Numbered from the stretch's first letter, positions 1-6,159 are shown. The stretch is 6,159 nucleotides of DNA from an uncultured Alistipes sp. (GCA_900552955.1 USBO01000106.1:1-6159); one strand, 5' to 3'. Numbers and translations: made by a program. Notes: generated by a model not told the origin, from the sequence alone.

Positions 1-1
1 C

Positions 2-1135
2 GCGCCGGTTCCGTCGATTCCGATGACCGACGCCAAGCGCAACTGGGCGTTGGGGCAGGCCTATTTCGCCCGCGCCTACGCCTATTTCTGGGCTGTGCGC
101 CTGTGGGGCGACGTGCCTCTCAACCTGCTGCCGATCGAATCGGTCGATCAGCCCGAGACCTATCCTTTCCGCGCGCCCAAGGCGGACGTCTATGCGCAGA
201 TCGGCTCCGACATCGAGTCGGCGCTGGCGCTTTCGGATGCGCTCGGCTCGGACAAGTATCTGGCCACCAAGACGGCCGTGCTGATGCTCAAGGCCGAGTA
301 CAGCCTGTGGATGTATGCCGCGCAGAAGGGAGGCGATGCCTATCTCGAGGGCGCCGAGGATGCACTCGGGGCGATCGGCATCTCGTCGTCGCTGCTGTGC
401 GACAAGTACAGCCAGATCTTCGACCGCATGGCCGACAACGCCAAGCCCGTGAAGAACAGCAAGGAGATCGTTTTCGCGCTCTACAACGACCAGACCGAGT
501 CCAAGACGGGCGGTTACGGCTGGTATTTCGCGCTGCCCGAGCATGCGGTGGCCAAGCAGTATCAGGGCAATCCCGTGCCGATTCGGGAGACGCAGTGGCT
601 CACCTACGGTCAGGAGTACCTCGCCAAGCTCCGCGACAGCCGCGACAAGCGGGGCGACACCCGTGTGGAGTGGAATCTCGGCGACGGGAATTACGGCACC
701 AATGGGGGGCCGATCTTCTTCTGCCGCAAGTTCATCGGCGACATGAGTTCGGGCAAGATGGTCTCCGACGCCGATCTGGTCTACTATCGCACCGCGCTGG
801 CCGTGATGATGGATGCCGAGCTGAAGTACTACCGCAAGGATTATGCGGGCGCACTCAAGTCGTTGAACATCATTGCCAAGCGTGCCTACGGAAAGGACGA
901 TTACTATACCGATGCCTCGCAGGAGGCGGTGCTCTCGGCGCTGGTCGACGAGTATTTTCTGGAGTTTCCGGCCGAGGGTGTGATTTGGTGGGCGCTGATC
1001 CGCCTGGACAAGATCTGGGACTACAACGCCTATCTCAAGGAGAACCGCTCCGGTACGAACATCCTGCTGTGGCCGATTTCGAGGTCTGCACGCAACAAGA
1101 ACTCGAATCTCACGCAGACCGAGGGATGGTATTGA
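2..1135 (+). CDS. SusD/RagB-family nutrient-binding outer-membrane lipoprotein, 5'-truncated by the window edge
   Basis: Family role: SusD-like proteins form a lid on a SusC-type TonB-dependent transporter and bind the nutrient at the cell surface. The frame is open from base 2 with no stop, so the gene begins outside the window; the ATG at 23 is internal, because the sequence there already lies inside the conserved helical region. Numbering from that ATG, residues 11-32 (GQAYFARAYAYF, then LWGDVPL) match the SusD helix and the 'wGDVPL' motif. ADVYAQIGSDIESAL follows as the usual second helix, then ATKTAVLMLKAEYSLWM as a TPR-like helix. Near the C-terminus, EYFLEFPAEGVIWWALIRLD matches the family's 'ER..E...EG.RWWDLvR' block, but with Ile and Ala where Arg and Asp are usual. 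The end, LLWPIS...NSNLTQTEGWY, is the classic SusD terminus. The visible 377 residues suggest that about 100-150 N-terminal residues, including the signal peptide, are missing. Ligand cannot be read from this part; the downstream GDPD and OPA transporter suggest a phosphodiester. Confidence 0.93.
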   Translation, partial: APVPSIPMTDAKRNWALGQAYFARAYAYFWAVRLWGDVPLNLLPIESVDQPETYPFRAPKADVYAQIGSDIESALALSDALGSDKYLATKTAVLMLKAEYSLWMYAAQKGGDAYLEGAEDALGAIGISSSLLCDKYSQIFDRMADNAKPVKNSKEIVFALYNDQTESKTGGYGWYFALPEHAVAKQYQGNPVPIRETQWLTYGQEYLAKLRDSRDKRGDTRVEWNLGDGNYGTNGGPIFFCRKFIGDMSSGKMVSDADLVYYRTALAVMMDAELKYYRKDYAGALKSLNIIAKRAYGKDDYYTDASQEAVLSALVDEYFLEFPAEGVIWWALIRLDKIWDYNAYLKENRSGTNILLWPISRSARNKNSNLTQTEGWY

Positions 1136-1158
1136 CACCCATTTAATTCGACAGGAAA
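1136..1158 (+). promoter_or_regulatory. Short AT-rich intergenic initiation region upstream of the BACON/FISUMP gene
   Basis: These 23 bases between the SusD stop and the next ATG are markedly A/T-richer than the coding DNA around them. They contain AGGA at 1153-1156, only 2 bases before the ATG at 1159 but 11 bases before the in-frame ATG at 1168. An SD-like contact would therefore favour the second start (residue 4), while either start leaves a good lipoprotein signal peptide. Bacteroidota often initiate without a strong SD, so this does not settle the start. There is no room for a separate promoter plus leader, which supports co-transcription. Confidence 0.4.
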
Positions 1159-3225
1159 ATGAAAACGATGATAAAAACTGCGGCATGGGCGTGTGCGACT
1201 CTGTTCTGCGCCGTGTCGTGTTATGACGACGGTACCGATTGTTTCGATACCGGAACCCGAATTTCGATCTCTCCCGAGGCGGAGTCCTTCCTGGCGGACG
1301 GAACCACCGCGTCGGGCAACGAGAGTTTCACCGCCGCCGTGATCGTCAACGCCGGTTCTTCGGTTTCGGACATGGCGTGGGAGGTATCGGCCCCTGCCGC
1401 CGCCGCGTGGGCGACGGTGCGCAGGACGGTCGTGACGTCGATCTTCGAGGAGGCGGGCGGAGGCATCCACGATCTGTCGGCCGAAGGCTTCGAGATCGCG
1501 GTCGAACCCAATACGGAGTATCGCCGCACGGTGAGGGTCACGATCGCCGCGGCCGACGGCACGACGGCCGGTTTCGAGTTCATGCAGCTCGGTCTGAAGG
1601 CCGACGCCGAGGTCTCGTCCGAGACCGAGCGGCTTGTCTTCATGGCAACCGGCGAATCGAAGGAGCTGACCTACACGAGCAACATGGGCGATGTCTATAA
1701 GTATGAAGTGGTCTACGGCGCCGGTTCGGCCGACTGGCTGACGGTCGAGGACAAGGGCGTCGGTTCGCTCGCCGTGACGGCTGCGCCGTGGGACAATGTG
1801 GACGCTGCGCGCACGGCGACGCTGCGCATCACGGTCGGATCGGCCGAGACGAGCCTGGCGTCGCTCGAGATTCCGGTGACGCAGAACGCCGCCTACGACT
1901 ATTATTATATGTACGGCGCGTCGGCCGATGCGCTGCCGGTGGCCGAGGCTTACGAGCTGACGCGCACGGCGGTGGGCGAGTACACGGGAACGCTCTACTT
2001 CCTGCGTTCGTCCGATGGCCGCAACCCCGTACTGCTCAACAAGAACGGACGGACGCCGGCCTATCCGTGCTATGCGCTCGCGCAGGACGGCACGGTCAAG
2101 GAGCTCGCCTCGGCCGAGGCCGAAGTACCCGCAGGGCCCGCGATCGACATCGACGGCGTGCGCAACTTCTCCGTCGACTTCAACGCGATGACGTGGTCGT
2201 GGGGACGCGTGTCGACTTCCAACTGCATGCCCGATGAGTTGGTAGCAACGTATCCCACCAAGGCATACGTGACGTGCGACGGCGGCACGAAGACGTGGAT
2301 GACTGTGGGTCTGCACTGGGACGGCGGCGCGGCGATCGGCCGCTACAAGCTCGGCAGCGGACTCGTGAGCGGTCATCAGACGGGAGGTTACGGCAACGTG
2401 GCGCCTTACGATGCGCGTAATCCCGAGTTCGATACCGAGGAGAACGGCGGCAAGGTCGTCGAGGCGAAGGACGGTTCGGGCCGTCCGCTGGCCGAAATCT
2501 ACGGACGTCTCTACAGCTCCTGCGAGCAACTGACGGGATCGCCCAACGGTGCGCTGAACCCCTGCGAGGGCGGTTCGTCGGCGCTGATCAATTCGCCGCT
2601 CGGCGAGCCCGGGGCGACGCTGATCGATGCCGTAGGCGATGTCTACGTGCTGGAGAGCATCATGCCGGCCGATTTGACCCTCTATGCGGCCTCGGCGGCG
2701 GGCGATGCGCAGGCCGAAGCGGAGCACCCCAACCTCAAGATGCAGATTCAGGGCATCTGTCCCTACGGCTGGCACATCGCCAACTTGCAGGACTGGAAAG
2801 ACCTCGCCTATGCAGCCTTCAAGGCGGGCGCGGCGGATTACCCCGTGTCCGAGTCAATGGCCTCGTACCGCGCTTTCGGCGGCGGTACGCTGACCAACTT
2901 CGCGGCGCTGCTCTTCACCGCCGACTGGAACATCTACAACCCGACCTGTCCGGCCGAGAAGATTTCGACTGCGGCGGCCGATTTCGGCTTCAACATGTTC
3001 AGTCAGGGATGGCGCCTCTATAAGACGGGTTACGACTACGGCCCGGGCGACAACGACCCGCGCATGTATGCCTTCATTCCGCTCATCGGCGACTATTCGG
3101 CGAAGAAAAAGGCCGGCTGGCGTATCTGGAACCAGGGCCGCGAAGCCAACATGCGCACCAACGGCGGATTCGATTTCGGCAACGGATGCGGTGCCGCCGT
3201 GCGGTGCGTCAAAAACTACAAGTGA
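1159..3225 (+). CDS. Surface lipoprotein with N-terminal BACON-like domains and C-terminal FISUMP domain
   Basis: The protein has 688 residues and starts with a lipoprotein signal: basic M-K-T-M-I-K, a hydrophobic core, and lipobox AVSC with lipidated Cys21. The next residues, YDDG, resemble the acidic export signal that sends Bacteroidota lipoproteins to the cell surface. Residues about 55-146 (W74, W84, an 'EPNTEYRRTVRVTI' strand, ending FMQLG) and about 152-244 (ADWLTV, an 'AARTATLRITV' strand, ending IPVTQNA) have the BACON pattern of beta-strands with a final Q-x-G/N; BACON domains are usually carbohydrate- or mucin-associated. Residues about 246-400 form a Tyr/Trp-rich beta region I cannot assign; SusE/F-like binding modules are possible. 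The C-terminal part is FISUMP-like: YGRLYSS (448-454), ICPYGWHIANLQDWKDLA (533-550), FGFNMFSQGWR (609-619) and terminal AAVRCVK (679-685). Its place right after susD is where accessory binding lipoproteins are normally encoded. It probably helps bind substrate or build a surface structure; no catalytic motif was seen. Confidence 0.85.
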   Translation: MKTMIKTAAWACATLFCAVSCYDDGTDCFDTGTRISISPEAESFLADGTTASGNESFTAAVIVNAGSSVSDMAWEVSAPAAAAWATVRRTVVTSIFEEAGGGIHDLSAEGFEIAVEPNTEYRRTVRVTIAAADGTTAGFEFMQLGLKADAEVSSETERLVFMATGESKELTYTSNMGDVYKYEVVYGAGSADWLTVEDKGVGSLAVTAAPWDNVDAARTATLRITVGSAETSLASLEIPVTQNAAYDYYYMYGASADALPVAEAYELTRTAVGEYTGTLYFLRSSDGRNPVLLNKNGRTPAYPCYALAQDGTVKELASAEAEVPAGPAIDIDGVRNFSVDFNAMTWSWGRVSTSNCMPDELVATYPTKAYVTCDGGTKTWMTVGLHWDGGAAIGRYKLGSGLVSGHQTGGYGNVAPYDARNPEFDTEENGGKVVEAKDGSGRPLAEIYGRLYSSCEQLTGSPNGALNPCEGGSSALINSPLGEPGATLIDAVGDVYVLESIMPADLTLYAASAAGDAQAEAEHPNLKMQIQGICPYGWHIANLQDWKDLAYAAFKAGAADYPVSESMASYRAFGGGTLTNFAALLFTADWNIYNPTCPAEKISTAAADFGFNMFSQGWRLYKTGYDYGPGDNDPRMYAFIPLIGDYSAKKKAGWRIWNQGREANMRTNGGFDFGNGCGAAVRCVKNYK

Positions 3226-3245
3226 CACCTAAAAAAACGAAAATC
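3226..3245 (+). promoter_or_regulatory. A-rich translation initiation region that fixes the GDPD start at 3246
   Basis: The 20 bases between the stop at 3225 and the ATG at 3246 include a run of seven A and a second A-rich block just before the start. This is the kind of A-rich, SD-less leader common in Bacteroidota. An in-frame ATG at 3186 would add 20 residues but lies inside the end of the preceding gene. It would put a basic, non-hydrophobic stretch before a clean lipoprotein signal peptide, so 3246 is preferred. Confidence 0.45.
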
Positions 3246-5609
3246 ATGCTGAAAAAGATAATTTCGCTGACAGCCGTCGCCGTTGCCTTGGCCCTCGTCT
3301 CCTGTACGGACGACGAGTGGCCCGCGCAGCCCGACTGGAGCCAGATTCCCAATCCCGATGCGGTGGAGGACGGCCTGTTGAAACCAGCTGCGTGCACCAA
3401 CAACATCGTCGCCCACCGCGGCGGTGCGGCCGAGTGCAACGCGCCCGACAACTCCTTGGCGTCGCTGCGCTATGCCATCGAACAGGGCTGCTACGCCTCG
3501 GAGTGCGACATCTACTGGACGAAGGACGACAACGTCGTCGTGGCACATGCCGACGGCAAGTGCCAGATCAACGGAATGTACCCGTGGGAGCATACGCTGG
3601 CCGAACTGCGGGCGGCCGGCAAGCTCTCCAACGGCGAGCAGCTGCCTTCATTGGAGGATTTCATCAAGGAGGTGAAAAAGGAGACGTGCTGCACGCGGCT
3701 CTGGCTCGACGTCAAGAACATCACCTATCCCGCCACGCTCACCGAGCATGCGATCGCCGCCACGCGGCGTTCGTGCGAGATCGCGACCGAGATGGGGGCG
3801 AAGCACTTCGTGGAGTTCATCTGCACGGGGAACGCGACGGTCATGAAGTCGTCGTTCACCTATGCGCGGGCGGCCGGCATTCCGATCGGATGGATGAACA
3901 ACCGCAGTGCGGGCGAATATGCCACGCTGGGCTACGACTGGGCCAATCTGGCCGCGCCGCACATGTGCGCCGAAGCCGGCGGCAAAGGCGCGCGGACGAT
4001 CGAGGAGTTCGAGAAGGAGGGCATCGTGCTGAGCATTTACAATATCGACCGGCAGGCGGGCGACGGCAATGCCGTCTACGCTTCCGAGGCCATCGACTAT
4101 TATTGTCAGAATGCGAAGCGTTTCAAGGCGCTCTGCACGAACTATCCCAAGTGGCTGATCGCGAAGATCGAGCAGGCCGCGAAGGTCTACGACGGCATCC
4201 GCTCCGAAGCCGATTTGCAGGCGTTCGCCGCGGAAGTGGTCGTCGATCCTACGGCGAAGCGTTTCCAGAATGCTGCGGGCGTGGTCGTGCTGCATAACGA
4301 CATCACGGTGGCAGGTGCATGGCGGCCGCTCGCCGATTTCACGGGTGTGTTCGATGGCAACGGCAAGACGCTCACGGTCAACTACTCGGGCAGCGACGAA
4401 CAGGCGGGCATCTTCGCCACGCTCAACGGTACGGTGAAGAATCTGCGCGTGGCCGGCACGTTCATGACCACCGCGACGGGTAAGGTGTCGCTGGGTGCGA
4501 TCGCCGGCGTGCTGGGCGAGACGGCGCAGATCGTGGGCTGCGTCAATACGGCCGCGATTGCGATGGATGTCGATGCGAGCGGCACGACCATCATCGGCGG
4601 CATCTTCGGCAAGGGCACTGCGGGGTGCGTCATCGCGGACAACACCAACAAGGGAACGATCACCGTGCACCGCAAGACCCCGAGCGACTCGGCGGCCGTG
4701 GGCGGTGTCGGCGGCTTCGCCTACTCCGATGTCTCGGGATGCGTCAACGAGGGCGAGATCCGTCTTTCGGACGAGGTATCGGCCAAGAAGGCCATGTATG
4801 CGGGCGGTGTGTTGGGCCGTCTCGATGCGGGCAAGGGCTATGTCGTGGAGAATTGCCGCAACGAGGCTCCCGTGACGCTGGCCACGGCGCAGGTGGCCAA
4901 CAACCTGCTGGGCGGCGTCGTGGCCTATGCCAACGGCGAGAACAACGATACGCCCAACACGATTCGCAACTGCGAGAACCGCGGACACGTTCTCGCCGAT
5001 GCGCCCGTTTCGGAGACGGCCAATGTCGGCAAGGCCCGCATGGGCGGCATCTGCGGCGGTTCGGCCATCTTCACCTCGTGCACCAACTACGGTGCGGTGG
5101 AGGCCCGCGGCGGCGGCAAGGGCGCGACGGAGTTCGCCATCGGCGGCATCAGCGGCATGATCGCCCACGATGCGGCCGACTGCCGAAATTTCGGCGATGT
5201 GCTCAACAACACCGGCAAGGAGAACATTCTGGCCCATACGGGCGGTCTGTTCGGCTGGGCGACGCTCGACTTCACGATCGAGGGGTGTGCGCTGGATGCC
5301 GACGTGGTCTCGACGACGCTCTACAACTACGACGGCGACAAGGGTTTGATCGGCGACCCGACGCACGAGAACAGCAGCTGCGCGGGCATTCTGGTCGGAC
5401 GCATCAAGTCGAAGATCGTGGTGACGGTCAAGTCCGCGAAGATCCACGGCAAGATGACGCGTACGATCAACGCCGAAGGGCAGACCAAGGTCGTCGACTT
5501 CACGACGACGGTGCCGGCCGACAACTACCTCTACGGAGCGGTTCAGGATGCGGCGGCCAAACTGGTGCACGAAAGCGGTGCGATCACCTGTGCTTCGACC
5601 AAAAAATAA
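3246..5609 (+). CDS. Lipoprotein glycerophosphodiester phosphodiesterase (GDPD) fused to C-terminal GLUG-like repeats
   Basis: GDPD enzymes (EC 3.1.4.46) split glycerophosphodiesters into glycerol-3-phosphate and an alcohol, usually with a divalent metal. This 787-residue protein begins with MLKKIISLTAVAVALALVSC, a lipoprotein signal with lipobox LVSC and Cys20; the TDDE that follows suggests surface export. The GDPD domain covers about residues 52-305. It has AHRGG with His57 and Arg58, PDNS (67-70) where PENT is usual, ECD (86-88) for the metal-binding E-x-D, HAD at 101-103 in the place of the second catalytic His, PSLEDF (134-139), LWLDVK (152-157) in the place of 'iEiK', and CTNYP (297-301) in the place of 'TDyP'. 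Both catalytic-type histidines and E86/D88 are present, so activity is likely. A linker (about 306-345) leads to WRPLADFTGVFDGNGKTLTV (359-378), the usual lead-in of GLUG proteins, then a repeat region to about 688 and a unique tail of about 100 residues. A bare GDPD is about 250-330 residues, so more than half of this protein is extra. The gene follows the BACON/FISUMP gene by 20 bases and ends before a terminator; the transporter for its likely product is next. Confidence 0.9.
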   Translation: MLKKIISLTAVAVALALVSCTDDEWPAQPDWSQIPNPDAVEDGLLKPAACTNNIVAHRGGAAECNAPDNSLASLRYAIEQGCYASECDIYWTKDDNVVVAHADGKCQINGMYPWEHTLAELRAAGKLSNGEQLPSLEDFIKEVKKETCCTRLWLDVKNITYPATLTEHAIAATRRSCEIATEMGAKHFVEFICTGNATVMKSSFTYARAAGIPIGWMNNRSAGEYATLGYDWANLAAPHMCAEAGGKGARTIEEFEKEGIVLSIYNIDRQAGDGNAVYASEAIDYYCQNAKRFKALCTNYPKWLIAKIEQAAKVYDGIRSEADLQAFAAEVVVDPTAKRFQNAAGVVVLHNDITVAGAWRPLADFTGVFDGNGKTLTVNYSGSDEQAGIFATLNGTVKNLRVAGTFMTTATGKVSLGAIAGVLGETAQIVGCVNTAAIAMDVDASGTTIIGGIFGKGTAGCVIADNTNKGTITVHRKTPSDSAAVGGVGGFAYSDVSGCVNEGEIRLSDEVSAKKAMYAGGVLGRLDAGKGYVVENCRNEAPVTLATAQVANNLLGGVVAYANGENNDTPNTIRNCENRGHVLADAPVSETANVGKARMGGICGGSAIFTSCTNYGAVEARGGGKGATEFAIGGISGMIAHDAADCRNFGDVLNNTGKENILAHTGGLFGWATLDFTIEGCALDADVVSTTLYNYDGDKGLIGDPTHENSSCAGILVGRIKSKIVVTVKSAKIHGKMTRTINAEGQTKVVDFTTTVPADNYLYGAVQDAAAKLVHESGAITCASTKK
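4401..5309 (+). repeat. GLUG-like protein repeat region, about nine imperfect units of 33-44 residues
   Basis: Within the GDPD lipoprotein, residues about 386-688 repeat a pattern of [hydrophobic]-G-G-[I/V/L]-x-G, a short spacer, then C-x-N-x-G-x-[I/V]. The G-G positions fall at 417 (here G-A), 451, 486, 520, 556, 600, 633 and 666, so steps are 34, 35, 34, 36, 44, 33 and 33 residues. A weaker opening unit, AGIFATLNGTVKNLRVAG, starts at 387. The Cys/Asn part is seen as CVNTAAI, NTNKGTI, CVNEGEI, CRNEAPV, CENRGHV, CTNYGAV, CRNFGDV and CALDADV. This agrees with the GLUG motif family, found in secreted, adhesin-like proteins and probably folding as a beta-solenoid. The DNA itself is not an exact repeat, so the units are old and diverged. 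Confidence 0.78.
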
Positions 5610-5618
5610 CCGATAACG

Positions 5619-5654
5619 AAGGAGTGGGGAATTTCGGTTCCCCACTCTTTTTTT
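5619..5654 (+). terminator. Rho-independent terminator after the GDPD gene
   Basis: A perfect 10-bp stem pairs 5622-5631 (GAGTGGGGAA) with 5638-5647 (TTCCCCACTC) around a six-base loop, TTTCGG. Seven T follow at 5648-5654. Pairing may extend outward by three weak pairs (5619-5621 with 5648-5650). It begins 9 bases after the GDPD stop codon, and only six bases separate the T run from the next ATG. Confidence 0.92.
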
Positions 5655-5660
5655 CGAAGC

Positions 5661-6159
5661 ATGCAAACCAAACACTCTTTCAAATACTGGCAGTGGCGGG
5701 TCATCGTCTGTTCGATGATCGGTTACTCGATGTTCTATCTCGTACGCAAGAACTTCTCCTTTGCGATGCCGGCGCTCGGCGCCGAGTACGGGATTACGAA
5801 TACCAGCTTCGGTGTCATCCTGACGCTGGTAGGTCTCCTTTACGGTGTCTCGAAGATGATAAACGGGATCGTCGCCGATCGTGCCAACGCACGCTGGCAC
5901 CTCGTCTTCGGACTCTCGGTCTGTATCGTGCTGAACCTCGTTTTCGGCTGGAGCGACCGCATCAGCCAATGGATCACGGGCCGGACGGAGGGCCCCGACT
6001 TCGTGAACGCGATGGTGGTGACGATGGCGGTGCTGCTGGTGCTCAACAACCTCTTCCAGGGCTGCGGGTTCGCCCCGTGCAACCGATTGCTGGTCAACTG
6101 GGTGCCGCCCAAGCAACTGGCCACGAAGTCGAGCATCTGGAACACCTCCCACTCGGTGG
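5661..6159 (+). CDS. MFS organophosphate:phosphate antiporter family transporter (GlpT/UhpT-like), 3'-truncated by the window edge
   Basis: The frame runs open from ATG 5661 to the window edge: 166 codons plus one base. OPA-family members import glycerol-3-phosphate (GlpT), hexose phosphates (UhpT) or phosphoglycerates in exchange for inorganic phosphate across the inner membrane. Visible family marks are YWQWRV (9-14) at the cytoplasmic start, GYSMFYLVRKNFSFAMP (21-37) in helix 1, LYGVSKMINGIVADRANAR (about 60-78) for the MFS loop 2-3 signature, NNLFQGCGFAPCNRLLVNW in helix 4, and SSIWNTSHSVG at the edge. Arg29 of LVRKNF corresponds to the phosphate-binding Arg45 of E. coli GlpT, and His164 of NTSHSVG to its His165; this alignment was made by eye. 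Full-length members have about 440-460 residues and 12 helices, so only about the first third is here. The GDPD just upstream makes glycerol-3-phosphate the favoured substrate, but a hexose-phosphate transporter or a sensor-type relative cannot be ruled out. The ATG at 5715 (residue 19) is less likely as start because it would drop the conserved YWQWR. Confidence 0.92.
   Translation, partial: MQTKHSFKYWQWRVIVCSMIGYSMFYLVRKNFSFAMPALGAEYGITNTSFGVILTLVGLLYGVSKMINGIVADRANARWHLVFGLSVCIVLNLVFGWSDRISQWITGRTEGPDFVNAMVVTMAVLLVLNNLFQGCGFAPCNRLLVNWVPPKQLATKSSIWNTSHSV

Noticed and set aside
23..25. ATG at 23 as the true start of the SusD gene
   Set aside because: The frame is open to the window edge, and the sequence after it already matches the interior of SusD; no signal peptide or lipobox follows.
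103..1146. 347-codon plus-strand frame overlapping the SusD gene
   Set aside because: It is the +1-shifted shadow of SusD, Arg/Gly-rich, with no family motif; the SusD frame carries all the conserved blocks.
1030..2775. Long antisense open frame (581 codons, minus strand) opposite the BACON/FISUMP gene
   Set aside because: Arg/Val/Gly-rich composition, no motif and no signal peptide, and it overlaps the end of the SusD gene as well; best explained as a codon-bias shadow.
3186..3245. Earlier in-frame ATG for the GDPD gene at 3186
   Set aside because: It lies inside the end of the preceding gene and adds a basic stretch ahead of a complete lipoprotein signal peptide that starts at 3246.
3186..3593. 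Cluster of short minus-strand frames around the junction of the second and third genes, which might hint at a divergent small gene
   Set aside because: They overlap one another in different frames, are Arg-rich or shadow the lipoprotein signal peptide, and have no initiation context.
3648..6152. Very long antisense open frame (834 codons, minus strand) across the GDPD and transporter genes
   Set aside because: Its translation is rich in Arg, His, Val and Asp with no recognisable domain. It lies opposite two genes with clear family motifs and is a known by-product of GC-rich codon bias.
1..6159. tRNA/rRNA genes, CRISPR arrays, insertion sequences or riboswitches
   Set aside because: The DNA is almost fully covered by four coding regions. 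No direct-repeat arrays with spacers, transposase motifs, terminal inverted repeats or tRNA-like folds were seen; the only clear structured element is the terminator.

Overview
The window is GC-rich DNA with a strong G/C bias at third codon positions. It is tightly packed on the + strand and carries SusD-type, BACON/FISUMP-type and lipoprotein genes typical of Bacteroidota. Start codons lie behind A-rich stretches rather than strong Shine-Dalgarno sites, and both lipoproteins have acidic residues just after the lipidated cysteine, which also fits this phylum. The high GC suggests an Alistipes-like gut member of the Rikenellaceae rather than a typical Bacteroides; that genus-level guess is inference.

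Layout, all on the + strand: (1) 1-1135, the C-terminal part of a SusD/RagB-family outer-membrane lipoprotein, cut by the left edge; (2) 1159-3225, a 688-residue lipoprotein with BACON-like domains at the N-terminus and a FISUMP domain at the C-terminus; (3) 3246-5609, a 787-residue lipoprotein joining a glycerophosphodiester phosphodiesterase (GDPD) domain to a long GLUG-like repeat region; (4) 5619-5654, a strong hairpin plus T-tract terminator; (5) 5661 to the right edge, the N-terminal 166 residues of an MFS transporter of the organophosphate:phosphate antiporter (OPA, GlpT/UhpT) family. Genes 1-3 are separated by only 23 and 20 bases and look like one operon. No gap longer than 300 bases lacks a gene, and I see no RNA gene, mobile element, CRISPR array or long DNA repeat.

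Together the genes read as a Sus-like nutrient-capture locus aimed at phosphodiesters rather than a classical polysaccharide. The SusD protein, with a TonB-dependent SusC partner expected just left of the window, would capture substrate at the outer membrane. The BACON/FISUMP lipoprotein sits where SusE/F-type accessory binding proteins are normally encoded. The GDPD lipoprotein would cleave glycerophosphodiesters to glycerol-3-phosphate plus an alcohol, and the OPA transporter would move glycerol-3-phosphate, or a similar organophosphate, across the inner membrane. The families are well supported by sequence; substrate and pathway linkage are inferred from gene order. No glycoside hydrolase is visible in the window.
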